Source of the DNA: Promerops cafer
Lineage: Eukaryota; Chordata; Aves; Passeriformes; Nectariniidae
NCBI GenBank assembly: GCA_013398275.1
Contig: VZSE01000421.1
Span: 1,834,439-1,898,438, forward strand
Reading direction: 5' to 3'
DNA length: 64,000 bases
The notes under the pieces were generated by a model. The model was not told the origin of the DNA. It saw only the letters and a list, made by a program, of their open reading frames with translations, and searched no databases. This document shows, one piece after another, positions 1-12,800 of this stretch. A program made the translations under genes and the position numbers. Position 1 is the stretch's first letter; every line of letters starts with the position of its first letter.

Positions 1-361
1 GCCTGTTCAGCCTCAAGAAGACACAAATGAGAGGGGAGCTCATCAATGTCTGCCAGTACCTGAAGGGAGGGTGGCAGGAGGATGGAGCCAGGCTCTGCTC
101 AGTGGTGCCAAGCAACAGGACAAGAGGCAATGGGTGGAAACTGATGTACAGGAAGTTCCAACTGAACATGAGGAAGAACTTCTTTACTGCACGGGTGACG
201 ACATATGGAACAGGTTGCCCAGGAGTCTCCCACACTGGGGATACTCAGGAGCCATCTGGATGCAATCCTGTGCCGTGTGCTCTGGGATGACTGCATGCGG
301 CAGGGAGGTTGATGACCCACTGTAGTCCCTTCCAACCTGACCCATTGGGTGATACTGGGAA
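1..361 (+). mobile_element. CR1 LINE fragment, 3' part, sense orientation
   Basis: The translated text around 27-290 carries the degraded end of a CR1 reverse-transcriptase ORF and its 3' tail, including the familiar blocks for 'acatgaggaagaacttcttta', 'gaacaggttgcccag' and 'cccttccaacctga'. Stops and frameshifts break the frame, so it is a dead copy. It begins before the window and ends near 361. It lies inside the intron upstream of the first visible ADGRA3 exon, in the same orientation as the gene. The family is recognised from memory of avian CR1 consensus sequence; the subfamily is not assigned. Confidence 0.85.
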
Positions 362-1322
362 ATGTAAAAATTCAGTCATAAGCATTTGTTTGATTTGCCC
401 GCATAAAATCTACATGCCAGAGAGCCAATGAAAGCATAGGCTGACTTTGTAATGTGTGTAATGTATAACCTATTTCTGTAATTAATTATCTTGTGCTCCT
501 CCTTCACTTCCCTCTTGAAAAAGTATTTCACATAAGAAGAGTCCATGGTAGCTAATATGTTTCCCATCTGGGAACTTAACAAGTACAAGTACTGTTAAGG
601 AAGAAAAGATAATTTATCCAGTAGTAGTTAAGAAACCTTAATGTATACATGTCAATATGTATATGTAGGCATAGTTTGCTTGTGCCTGCAGGATGCTTTA
701 TTAATAATTAAGATAGTCTTCATTGTGCTGAGACAGAAAGCAGTAAATTTTTAAGCATGTATACATGCACTTTTAAATCATAGATAACTGGCTACTGAAA
801 TGTTTCATTACAGAGTGTAATAAAATTAAAGGCCTGGGGTTTTTTTGCGTAGCAAACGACATTTAAATATAAGTAATCTTTCATTTAGGATACTTTTCAC
901 ATCTTAACAAGAACATTAGGCACAAAAACTTTTGTTGGTGAGTTGCTATTTGTCCACTTAATTATAGCTTTGATAAGGGGCTGTTACAATTTGACTCAAC
1001 AGTATCTTCTGTCATGAGAATGGTTAAACAGAGTTGTGCCATGCTGAAATCTGCATCCTGTGAGGTTTTCAGGCCTTTAGTGGATGTAACAGTGGGGCAG
1101 TTGATCTGATTTAGTTGTAATTTGAGCCAGAATTTGCTGTACGTGACTGACCTCAACATGTCCCTTGAAACCTAAGTTTTTCTACTATCCTAGCATCTGT
1201 TAGTAGCCTTCACTGATGAATATGGGGTACCCTTATTTACAGTATTATTTAGATTTAGGAGAAAATTAAGACTCTTTTAATAGATTCTCAGTGTAAGATT
1301 GCTCTACTGCCTGGCTTGTGAT

Positions 1323-1478
1323 TTGTGTTGTTGTGGAGGTGGGGGTTTTTGTTTCGTTTTTTGGAGTTTTTTGTTGGTTGGTTGTGTTTGGGGGGGATGG
1401 CTTTTTGTTTGGTTTTTTTTTTTTTTTGTTTGGGGGTTTTTGGGGGGGTTTGTTTGTTTTCCTTGTTTTGTTTTTTTT
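1323..1478 (+). repeat. G/T-rich low-complexity tract
   Basis: About 155 nt made almost only of T and G on the plus strand, with G-runs of five to seven separated by T-runs. It is the sense strand of the gene, so the pre-mRNA would carry G- and U-runs. The 72-residue open frame across it is a low-complexity artefact (Phe/Gly/Val/Trp). Confidence 0.85.
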
Positions 1479-3616
1479 AGAAGGATTCTTGATAGGTGGA
1501 AGATAAAGTTACTATAATATAAAAGATTTAACCCTAACTCAAATCCTTTTTTGTATTTCTTTTGGAGAGATTTTCTTCCATTTGGACAAATAAGTATCTA
1601 TAGATATATCTTGTTGATTGAGCTTTGCCAAAGAAAAATCAGCATCTGAAATGATTAATTTCCTGCTTGCTAAAACTAAAATATAGTTTATATAAATGTA
1701 TTCATAGGTGTTAAAAACAACAAAAACATTAAAGCCAAACACAACTTTCTAGTAAGGTTGTCTCCCCCTCCTCTCTTTTATGTGAGAACAGTGTGGTCTG
1801 TTGGTTTAACCACCACTGTCATTTCTTTATTTAAACACCTGTCCTGCATGCTGCAGTCCTGGTAGTTGTACCAGCCTATGTTGTATTAACATCTTTCACT
1901 GTTTCTGAAGAGCTGCTAGACATGTCAGCACTGTTAATTTTGAGATCTTTTGGTATCTTTTTTGTTTCACAGTTTTCCTCTGCAAATACTTTCTGGTAGA
2001 TTGATATATAGCTAGTGCCTACCCAAGGACTGCCACTGGGAAGGGTAAAAAACCCCAACCAAACAGAGACTCCCATCTGTTGTAGTTGCAGGTTGAGAAA
2101 AGTCTTAACACTGTGGACATTCATTGATATGAATCCATTGCAGTGGATTTATGAAAGAGCTGTAGCAGGGAGTACTCTTTGAATTTTTGGAGTGAAATTA
2201 AAGATCCCTGGTAGTCTAGACTAGTGGATTTCCAAGGCATGTTGTCAAGGTTTTTCTCCCTCAGCAGTTTCAACTGTGAGATTTTAAGTGGGAGTTGCGT
2301 GATCTTAAAATTTGAAATATGAACAGTAAGTGTAATTTTTCTTCCCTACTTCAAAATTGATGGTAAATGAGTGATGAATACCTTTTATTAGTCTGAGATT
2401 TGTCATGGTCTGGTATACCAGGGTGTTTGTATGCCATCTGAAAGAGCCAGTTCTTCAGGCTCTGCTCATACTACTGCACTGGAAGTACTTGGCAGTTCCT
2501 TCCTCCATAGCAAGGGAAGAAAATAAAGTTGAGATAAGAGAAGTGTGTATATGAACATAAATTTACTGCAAGGTGAATTTAACATACTTCAAGTATTTAA
2601 AATGTTTAGGTAGAGTGTTCAAGCATGATCTGTGTGCCATGATGCTGTCTGTTGTACCATGATTTGTTAATCTGTCTGCAGGAAATGCTGTTGTGAAATC
2701 TTGGGATGAATTATATTTTCACTCATGTATATCTGTGTGATGGTAGATGTAATCCTCTTGTACAGTTCTCTTTCAAGCAGAATTATTAATGTTGTGGTAG
2801 ATGGAGAGCTTTTTTCTACTCTTGCAAATTCAATCACTGCTTTGGAATGGAAGTACTATTTTTCTTTTCAAATCTAGAATGTTTGGGTATGACCAAGGAG
2901 GGAGAAACTTTACATATAGTAATAAGCGCCTGTGAAGTTTCAGATAGTTGTAAAGTAAAAATCTAGTGTGACTAGGGAGGTGGAAGAAATTTTAGCATTT
3001 GTGCAGTGATAAAAGCTTGTTCAAAACTGTATAGGTGCTATCAGCTGCTTTTTGTGACCTTTGAAATTAAGCTGTATCTGCAGAATATATCAAATCAGGA
3101 GTTAAAACTCCTGTATCACTTGGACAATTAATAAAGCAGTTTAATTTAATGGTTACTTTACATTTTTCCTTACAGTCTCTGGAAACTTAAGATTTAGAAA
3201 TTTGCTCTGAAATTTTTTCACCAGCTGTATTTGGGATTTTCAGCTAGGACTTTGCTATTGTGCCAGCAACACAAGTGGAAATTTTCAGTGTTGGGTCTTC
3301 GGTGTATTTTTAAGATCATGTTTTGCTTTTTTTGGTAGATGAAGTATTGAAAATTGGATAGGCTACAGAAGACAACATGTGCTAGACAGTATCATGCTGT
3401 GTACTATGCAGGTGTCTCACCCTGCATAGCTGTAATCTGTTCACAGTGGCAAAGTATCTTTGACTCTGTACCATTTCATGTGATAGGAACTGATAGAATG
3501 TTTAATGGAATACATGCACTGTTTCTGTTCCTCCTTGTAGTTGAAATATAGAAAATATAAATTTTTTTCCAATTTTGAAAGATGCTATGTTAGAGAAAGT
3601 AAAAATGTGTTGTTGC

Positions 3617-3714
3617 ATTTTTTGTTTGGTGTTTTGTTGTGGGTTTTTTGGGGGGGTGGGTTGGTTGGTTTTGGGTTGTTTTGGGGGGGTTGGGCTTGGG
3701 TGGGGGGTTTTTTG
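3617..3714 (+). repeat. G/T-rich tract with many G-runs, G-quadruplex-capable
   Basis: About 100 nt of T and G. From about 3641 to 3707 there are at least eight runs of three or more Gs with short T-rich loops, including two runs of seven and one of six. This exceeds the usual requirement of four runs of three for a quadruplex. The tract ends about 90 nt before the splice acceptor of the exon at 3799. Confidence 0.85.
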
Positions 3715-3798
3715 AGACAAGTTACATGTGTCTTTATGAATATCTCTGTTTTAAAGTATAATTTATGGTAAGTGCTGTGTCTTAATTTTTCTCCACAG

Positions 3799-3870
3799 GG
3801 ATCTTAAGAACAATCTTATTAGTACCATAGATCCAGGAGCTTTTCTGGGGCTTTCATCTTTGAAAAGACT
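3799..3870 (+). CDS. ADGRA3: ADGRA3 exon: leucine-rich repeat unit A
   Basis: A 72-nt exon that encodes one 24-residue LRR with the pattern DLKNNLIS-x-I-x-x-x-AF-x-GL. The first base completes a codon begun upstream and the last two bases (CT) are completed by the next exon. The acceptor is CACAG, the donor GTAAGT. Likely human exon 3, inferred from the size of the missing N-terminus. Confidence 0.93.
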
Positions 3871-6800
3871 GTAAGTAGTATATCTAGCTAGTCAGTTTAA
3901 ACAAAACAAACAAAAAACTCCTCAGAGAGAGTAAGTCTTAGCTTCTGGAAGTTTAGACAGCAAAGTTACTATATATTAAAAGTTGAATATATATATGCTG
4001 TCTAAATATATACACAAACGCGTGTGTAAAACAAAGTCTGCCTTCAGTCTTATGACTGAAGAACATCCGCTGCTTGTGGCTTGGCAGCCTCCCTTGTCTG
4101 ACAGTCACTTGTGTTATTCCTTTCTTTTTGTATTTGAGTGGCTTGAAACCTCTCTGGGTGGACGTTTGTTCAGAGCTTTCATTCCATCAAGTCTTGTTTT
4201 GTTAATGTTAAACTTGTGATTTTTATTTTCCAAAGGTCACAGTGGAACATAGAGTCCCTTGCTATTAATACTACACTGAAGTTACAGCACTGTTAATGCT
4301 GCTTTATTGATGGCTTTGCCAACATCCCCATTAACATATTTTTGGGGGATTTATGCTTTGGATGTAAAAGTTCTTTACCAGATGAAACTTGAAAAACAAA
4401 GACTCAGCATTATTGCTTTTCTTTTCTTTTTCTATTTTCAAAAAACTCTTCAGATTTTTGTAATATTGTTACAGCTTTTAAGTCTCAGTGATTTTGCTAC
4501 TACCTCCCTCAACCTTTTTCTTTCTTAAATTTTTAGAGTATACATGTTAATTTGTAACTGATCAGATTATCTGGCTCACTTAAAAGGAAAGTATGTTGGT
4601 AATTGCACTTCTGAAAACCTTAAAAATAAAACTGAAGGACCAATTCTGAATCATTATACTTGCCAGCTTAATTTTTATTACTTTAAGAACTTTTGGCAAT
4701 TTGATTGAAGACCTATACTGAAAAATATATAACTTTTAAGTATTTGTTGAAGTATAATTATAGAAGTGGTCTTATTTATGTATAATCAATGCACTATTAT
4801 AGGTCTCTGACATGTTAAAAAATAAAGTTATGTACTCTGTGTGTGTGTGTATGTATATATATTTATACATACTCACATATAAATACTGCACAAATATGAA
4901 AATCTGCTAGGTAGGGGTGTAAGCCAAGCCTGTTTAAGGGAATTTATTGCTAAGTCTAGACTTGTTGAATTGTATATGGACAAACTATAATTAGTTAAGA
5001 GATGGATTAAGGAGTCTGTATACACCCATATAGCAGTACTTCGTGGGTTTTCCTGAAAAAGACCAAATATACATGTGGTGCAATCTGTTACTCATGAATT
5101 TTTGTTCAAATGCTTCTGTTAGCAGACTGTATGTCATTTGGAAATAAACCAGTTTGTTCCAATTTTTCCTTTTTTTCTATTTATAGAGACTTAACTAATA
5201 ACCGAATAGGCTGCCTGAATGCAGATATATTTAGAGGACTTGTAAACCTTATTAGATTGTAAGTATAATTTGTCCTATATAAATACACTTAAGTTTTAGC
5301 CTTGTGTAAGTTAACCTTCCTTGTTTCAAGGGGAGTAGTTTATTTAAGTGTGCTCTTGAAAGACAGCCAGTGCCTATGGTTGTGGTTTGTTACTCAGTAG
5401 CAAGCTTAAAAACAAGTGTTGGGGCCAACCCAAACCCCACTGTACAGTGATCTGTTGGCCTTGCAAGCATTTTCCAGTTTCTTGGAATGTGGAGAGGAGA
5501 GAGGGAGACTAGGAGACTGTACAAAATATTTTCTTTAAAAAAATATTTCAGCATTATAGACTTTTTGAGTGTCCGTGCCTTCTACAGTGGCATTGGTGTC
5601 AGTGTGTTTTGCTGGCTGTCTTGCATGTTTTGAAGTCCTTCATTTACTTTAAGAGGATAACGTGTAAGATTATGAAATATTTCTTTGCCCTGGTTGTTAG
5701 TTTCTTACACACAGTGCTTTCGCTGATATATAGAAAGTGGTATGGATAATATTTTTAAAAAGCATTCTGATAGATTGAACATGCTTCTTAGAGCATGTTA
5801 ATAGGAAGACATCAGTTCACTTGTAATAACAAAATTAATTTTACACTTCTTGGAATCTATGCTCAACATCTGCCAGCTGTTGCTTTAAATAAAAGTAAAG
5901 TCTCTGCATTTGCTTTTTTTTCCAATCTTAAAATTCTTCACCTAAACCAGGAGTGCTAGACAACCGTTTATTTAGAGATTTTTGCTAGGCTGTTGAAACC
6001 TGATTATTATTCTTATTCTTAGTCTTATGAACTATTACAGTGTCATAATAGTACCTTGTAACTTTTAAACATAGAGTTACATTGAAGAGAGTTTTTTTAT
6101 TTCACATGTCACTTGTCTGAGGATGAGTTCAAATTATGATACTTCTGTTTCTCAGGAATCTTTCTGGAAATCTGTTTTCTACACTTACACAGGGAACATT
6201 TGATCATCTTGGTTCACTAAAGTCTCTGTGAGTACTTGCTGCATCTAGTCCTACATTATTCTGAAAAAACAAAGCTATTTTCTCATCTGGGCTTCCAGAA
6301 ATTTTATTCTATATGTGTCATTTATTAATTTATATTAAATAAATAGCATTTTACACCTTTATAGTAAAAGGACCAAGTACTTTTAAGCAAGATCTTAGTC
6401 CCTCATGAACAGTATAGTTTCGTTACACATAACAGTGGGTAAATCTCAGCCTCAAACTCTCTCTTGGTTTCCTGAGTTGTAATCTTGTGTAAGAAAGAAA
6501 GTAAATGAGAAAATCAAGTGCTGATGATTAGCTTATGCTTTTCCCTGGTAGTCATGACAGGTGGCTCACTGTACTGGGACTTAATCAAAAGCTTTGATTT
6601 CTGGGTTTGACACTGAGTTAATTTCTTGTTTATATTTATGAAGGAGAATGTTTCTTTTCTTCCTCCACCCCTTTAATTGTTCATAAGGTGTTATTCCTGA
6701 TATTTTAATTGTCTGTATAAAGGTTGCTGTCCAACAACACCACAGATGTGACAAGAGAATCTGGATATAACGGTTGTCATTAAAAAAATGGCTATCTGGA

Positions 6801-9800
6801 GGAATTCATGTGAACAAACACCAAATGGGGTTTCATAGGAATGTTGATTTAGTATTTGTAATGTTCTGCCTGTGATGTTGTGTTATCCTCTAGACATCTG
6901 CAAAAAGAAAAAGGAAATGTTTTCACTAGAGGTAAAAACAAGTGTAGACATAGCCATATGTTTTGATACATTTTGACCTGTTTCTAAACAGATAAAATAT
7001 TAATTTCTGAACAGATAAAATTAATTATTTAACTCCTTAATTTAGCTGACTTCAGCAAACATCTGTGGGGGATTTGGTATGCCTTTTTACTAGAAAGTAC
7101 TGAATTATGTAGAGAAGACTGAGTCAATTAAAAGCCTTATGATTTTCATGTAAAGCAGAACATGTGTGAATAAAAATGTGTGAATAGTGTTTCTGAAAAG
7201 AAAAATAGTTGAGGAGCTATTTTTATTTCTGTTGATTTTACTGCTAAAGCATTTGATTGTTACAGTGAAGCAGTGAAGTGTCTTCTTAGGTTATGATGGT
7301 GCACATTCGAGCATTTCTTTGTTATTGCTCACTTGAAGTAGCGTGAACACTTTTCATGAAGGAAATTACTGGAATTTTTTTTATGTACTGGTATTAGATA
7401 TTCCTCATATTTATGGAGAGGATTCCTTTTCTGAGGGAGTATGTCCTTTTGTACTCAGAGTACAGCTTGCAGAGGATTAGAGTAACTTCCAGTAGGTAGA
7501 GGTAGGCAACTCCACTGTAGTCTAGACTTTGCTTGTTGCCTTTGTGTCTGTGACAATGACAGGTGTTGCACAGCTGTTGAAGTCAAGCTTTCAGACCTTG
7601 GAATTCTGCAGTTTGTCACTGTAAATGCCTGGGTTTTTTGCAGAGAATTTCAGACTGATTATCTTCTTTGTGATTGCAACATACTGTGGATGCATCAGTG
7701 GTTAAAGGAAAGAAATATAACTGTACGCGAGACTAAATGTGCCTATCCCAAGTCACTTCAGTCACAGACAGTGACTGGTGTTAAACAGGAGCTTCTCACC
7801 TGTGGTAAGCTGATATTTGTTTTCTAATGCATTCCATGTTCTGCTAATATTAGTGAGCAGATTTTTTTGCTCTATTTAATTTCCCTAAAATTCAGCACTT
7901 AGATGACAGTGGTAATAATGACTCCTTTTCAAAGGTTGTTCTTGAGTTGTGATTCATTATTGCTTGCTTTTGGAAATAAATAATAAATAAATTGATGGTG
8001 CATGTTAGTTTGTAGAAACAAAGGATAAGTAATTCTCTCGATAAACTGGTTTTCCCTGATAATCTGTATTTTTCAGAGATCTTTACCTAAATGTCACAAG
8101 AGGAATCAGAACGGATAATTTCTTTACCAGGTCTAGCTATCTGACTTCAGATATGTGAATTATTCTAACCCCAAATTTCTGAAGTTAAAAGATCTTCATT
8201 TTATGAGTTACTTTCCTGTGTGGTGATTCTGTTCTTGATTAGCCTTCTTTTTGTGACAAAACCATGACCAACTTGCTCTAACTTCTTTTTTTTTATTTGA
8301 AATTATTCCAACTGTAAAAATAAAAACTCATATGTTACTGGGATTTTGAAGTCCTAGTGAAAAATTGGGAAAAACTAAAATGCATAATTACTTTTTCCCT
8401 TCAAATTTGTATTTTCCACTCTTTTAGATGTGGGCTAGCAAAAGAGTCTTAAAATGTATTACATTAAAGGAATACACATTTTGAAAAAGAATATGATGAT
8501 AATTTGTATTTTTCAATATCTGATGCATTAAATGTAGTTTTTATATGCATCTTGCCAGATGCAACTTTATATTGATACACTAAATGAGTATCAATTATTT
8601 ATATATCTTTCTCCTCATTTGAAAATCAGGTATATAACAGATTCTTGCTGTTAATTGTGGTTTTATGTCTTGAATTCTAGAACCGCCGCTTGAATTACCG
8701 TCTTTCTATATGACTCCATCTCATCGTCAGGTGGTCTTTGAAGGAGACAGTCTGCCCTTCCAATGTATGGCTTCATATATTGATCAAGACATGCAAGTCT
8801 TGTGGTATCAGGATGGGAAGATAGTGGAAACTGATGAGTCCCAGGGTATTTTTGTTGAAAAAAACATGATTCATAACTGCTCACTGATTGCAAGGTGAAT
8901 CTATTGTGAGAAAATGTAATTCCTGCTTCTTACTTTCTGCTCTGATTTATTGACTATTTCCATAACCAGTAAGGCCCTCTCGTATCCTCCTGAGTGAACA
9001 TGTACACAGGAACATCCCTAGTAGGGAAGTAATCTTCACACATCTCCTATTAATGATAAAGTTGGAGGAAGGAGGTCTAGAGATTTGGTAGGTCAAACCT
9101 ACATGCTTAAAATAGGATTAGCTAGAGGAAGGTGCTGTTGGGTTTTAATTTTCTGCAAGTTTCACCCAATGCATTCATTTAAAATATGTTTGTGGTAAGA
9201 TACATTTGTTTTCATGGGATGTTAAAATGATGACAATGTTGAAAACAAGGCATTTAACTGAATTGCTCATGGATTCTTTACTCTTCCTTTTGAGCATGCC
9301 ACAGTTGTTAATGTTGTTCTCCAGCAGAGATCTGTAAGTGTAACTTATTCTGCCTGCAGCAGGCTGTTGACTTATTCAGCATCTACAGAGTGGTTCTGTA
9401 TCCTATAATTGTATTAGTAAATTAGAGCATCAATGTTTATAACAAATTATGCATTTGGGAATTTATTTTAGTTTGGCCTTTCTAAACAACTAAAAATTTT
9501 GTCTTGAATAGTAATGATAACACTTGGGGAATTTGGGCTTCTCATCTCTTCTTTCTGAAATCTAGGGACTTTTTCCTATGGCTGTTCTTTTTGTTTCCTA
9601 CCTTGGCAAAATTGAGAGCCTGAAGAATAGTAAATACTTCTCTGTTAATTACAGTACATTGAGATGTAAATAGCTCTGGTTTTATAAGATCACTCATGGC
9701 TATATGTAATTTGATGTTTCTTCCATTGTCTCTCTGTACTTAATTAATCTTCTGGTAAAAGCTTATGTAAACGTTATTGCAAGACTGTTTGATTTTATTT

Positions 9801-12800
9801 GTTTATTTTATCTTTCCAGTGCACTGACAATCTCAAACATTCAGGCTGGCTCCACAGGAAACTGGGGTTGTCATGTACAAACCAGACGTGGGAATAATAC
9901 AAGGACAGTAGACATTGTGGTGTTAGAAAGTTCTGCACAGTACTGCCCTCCAGAGAGGGTTGTGAACAATAAAGGGGATTTCAGGTTAGTAACCTCAGGT
10001 TTTTTTCAGAGTAAAGAAAAGTCCATTTAATTTTGCTTCTAAGATTTTATGATTTAGAAGCACCTACATGGATGTTTGCTTGTAAATGGTGTGTAATAGG
10101 TTTTTAACTGTTCTAAATTACTATGTGTTGACAGAAGTGCATGAAATTATACTATGAAATGTTCAAATCTGAGCCTGGTAAGACATCCTTGAAAGATATT
10201 GAAACTAACCTATGAAATTTGAAATATGTAAGTGAAATTATTGGAGTAGTTAAACTTCTGTGGATTACTTCTAAGATAAAGTTGCATACTGACAGGGGGA
10301 TTTCTGCCAGGTTATCATTTTCTTTTTAAAAGCCTTCTGCTCCTATATGACAAAATCACTATATAGGAAATATGCAACATAGTTTGGATATTTTTCCCCC
10401 CTGTGAGTATTAGAATAAACAGTAAAAATGGTGCTGCTTTCTTTTAATGATTGTTGGGACTGTAGTGTAGCTGATACTCCATTGTGTTGAGTGCTGCAGA
10501 GTACTTTTTCTTTTGTTCTTACCTCTTCACCTGTTTTCCCTTTTCTGATCTTTCTGCTGCTGGTCACTCTAACAACACGTTACTCCTGGACGTGCCAGCT
10601 GTAACAGATAGCTTCTGTATAGATTCTCTGTATGTAAGGTAATTCTCTTTATGACTACTCTGTGTTTTACCTCCCTGCAGTAGTTCCTACTGAGAATTAG
10701 TGTCCGCAATAGCATTGTGTTCACTATGGTGCATAGGGTTTCTTAATGTTGTATAAACTGCTTTTATCCACTCATTTCACTTTTCTTATGCTGCTTGGCT
10801 GTTCTGATCTTCTGCTTGGTCTTTTGTTGACAGTTAGAAACTTTTCCTTTCCCTGTGTGCATTGGAGTTTTTAAAGTCGTCCTCTTTGTATATATCTAAT
10901 CTAAGACCATATATCTTTTATATTAAGAAATGAAAGTAAGTTCAAACATGTTGCAGGGACATAGTTTTTGGGGGGAGGGAAAAACAAGCTTTCAATTGCA
11001 GAAGACCTCTAGTTGTAGCAAAAATTCACTTAAAGTCTTGGCTGAGAGCATTATTTCCAAGCTGATCTCCTTTATGTTCATCACTTGGACAATTTGAGAA
11101 GGGTGAGTATGAGGAACTATTAGTGAGGGAATTAGTGTTAAGATCACTTGCTGCACAGAGGCAATTTAGAATTACTGAAGAACTTCACCTCCACATTGTA
11201 AGGAATTATTTATATAAGTAACTTTGTGCATGTCCTCTTTTTACACTGTGGTGGTTTCAACTGCAGATATAAGCATTACCTTAGAAAAGGAGAACTTCCT
11301 GCTTTAGATAAAAGGCAAAGAAAGTCAAACAAACTCAGGTTGTATTCATCAAAGAACACATCTATTTAAATCACTTATGCATGTTTTTTATGATACAAGT
11401 GTGAATTGTTCTTCTTTGGTTTGCCATTAGAGGTGAAAACAGATGGTAAAGGCTTATTTCGAAGTGTTTTCCATTAAATTAACCTGTGCTGTTCAGTGAC
11501 TGTTCAGTGTAATAGGATTTACCCCCTCTGGAATTCAGTAGAAAGAAATAAGATTTCAGGAAATGTTCAGCTTATCAAAAAGTTCGCTGTGTCTGGCTTT
11601 ACTATAACAGACTTCCTCTTGTAGCTAGGGTAGAGTAATAATAAAGAGTAATTTTTCACCTTTGAGAGCATATGGAAATAAGGCTTTGACTAGTGAGAAA
11701 ATGGATCTGAGCAGATGGCTGTAAATGATCCTAGGTGAATTTGATTTTATAGGTTTTTTTAGTTGGAACTGGTTAGTCATTTTAGCTTGGATGGTGTTTC
11801 AAAACTGGCATCTAGATTTTTATCCCTGCAGAGATGGGATAGCAAAGAGTAATGAAGGAGGGTGTTTGTCTTCAGTGTCTTTGCCTTGGTATTAGTTCAG
11901 CATAGTTTGTAAAGGTTAGGCAAAAACTTCATCCTGGAATCTATTTTCTTTAGATTAAATGTTCTAAGTCTTACTCAGATAATATCCCTGAGTATTTTAT
12001 AGTCAATGATTAAATTGAAAATACAGTTTGCATGTTAAAATACTTCCACTTCAGTAAATCCTTTAACTGTTGTGTTTAGCATAATTTTATGCTGGTAGTT
12101 GATAGAATTCTTTTTTAAATATAAGAATTACGTTTTTGAAAAGTCTTACTCACTGGGCATAATATATTTTAAAACTGTAATTATCATGCTGAATTTAGAG
12201 ATTTACTAAGATGTAGTAAAAAGAGACTGGACTATCTGTAAGCTAATGAAATTATGATACGAAAACTCTAACTGAAAGTTACTGTTTGTTTAAAGAAATG
12301 AGTGCTTTCAAAACAGAATTAATATGTATGAAAGAAGGGATTCTTTTATAATCTCATGGTCTGCCTTTTTCTTTTCCCCTGAAATGAAATTAAAGTGCTT
12401 AAACGTAAATGAACCATCTTTTCCTCCACAGCTGTCTACACTCATCTATATGTGATAAATTTTGAGCACCTAATTATACAGAGTAATGACATAAGAGTGT
12501 TAATACAGCCCACATTTGCACTTCTGCTAGAAGTTGGGTAAACTGTGAAAGATATTCAAGCTTAGACTCATAAGAACTTAAGAATACAAACTTACATAGC
12601 CTTTGTTTGCATGGTAAGAATTTCATGCCGTTAATCATCTTCTGAGCTCTGCTGGAAGGATGTCCTCCCTGGCTTCATGGAAACTGGAGAATGCCTCTTT
12701 AGCTTATGCCATACTGGTATTGGGAAGAAACAGTACCTGACTGAGAATGGTACAGCTTGACATTCATTTAACAAAACTAGGGAATAAGGAAAATATGGTT

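Larger units (their letters stand above)
362..3798 (+). other. ADGRA3: ADGRA3 intron (3' part), upstream of first visible exon
   Basis: This is intronic sequence with no exon I can support. It contains two G/T-rich low-complexity tracts (about 1323-1478 and 3617-3714, listed separately) and otherwise unremarkable AT-rich sequence. It ends with a polypyrimidine stretch and the acceptor AG at 3797-3798. That an intron lies here is inferred from the acceptor and from the missing N-terminal part of the receptor. Confidence 0.7.

Noticed and set aside
27..335. Overlapping 78-87 codon frames at the window start
   Set aside because: They are fragments of a dead CR1 LINE tail and not host genes.
1299..1517. 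72-codon Phe/Gly/Val/Trp-rich frame (similar frames at 3541-3771 and minus 58846-59058)
   Set aside because: Translation of G/T low-complexity DNA mimics a hydrophobic protein; there is no real sequence information.
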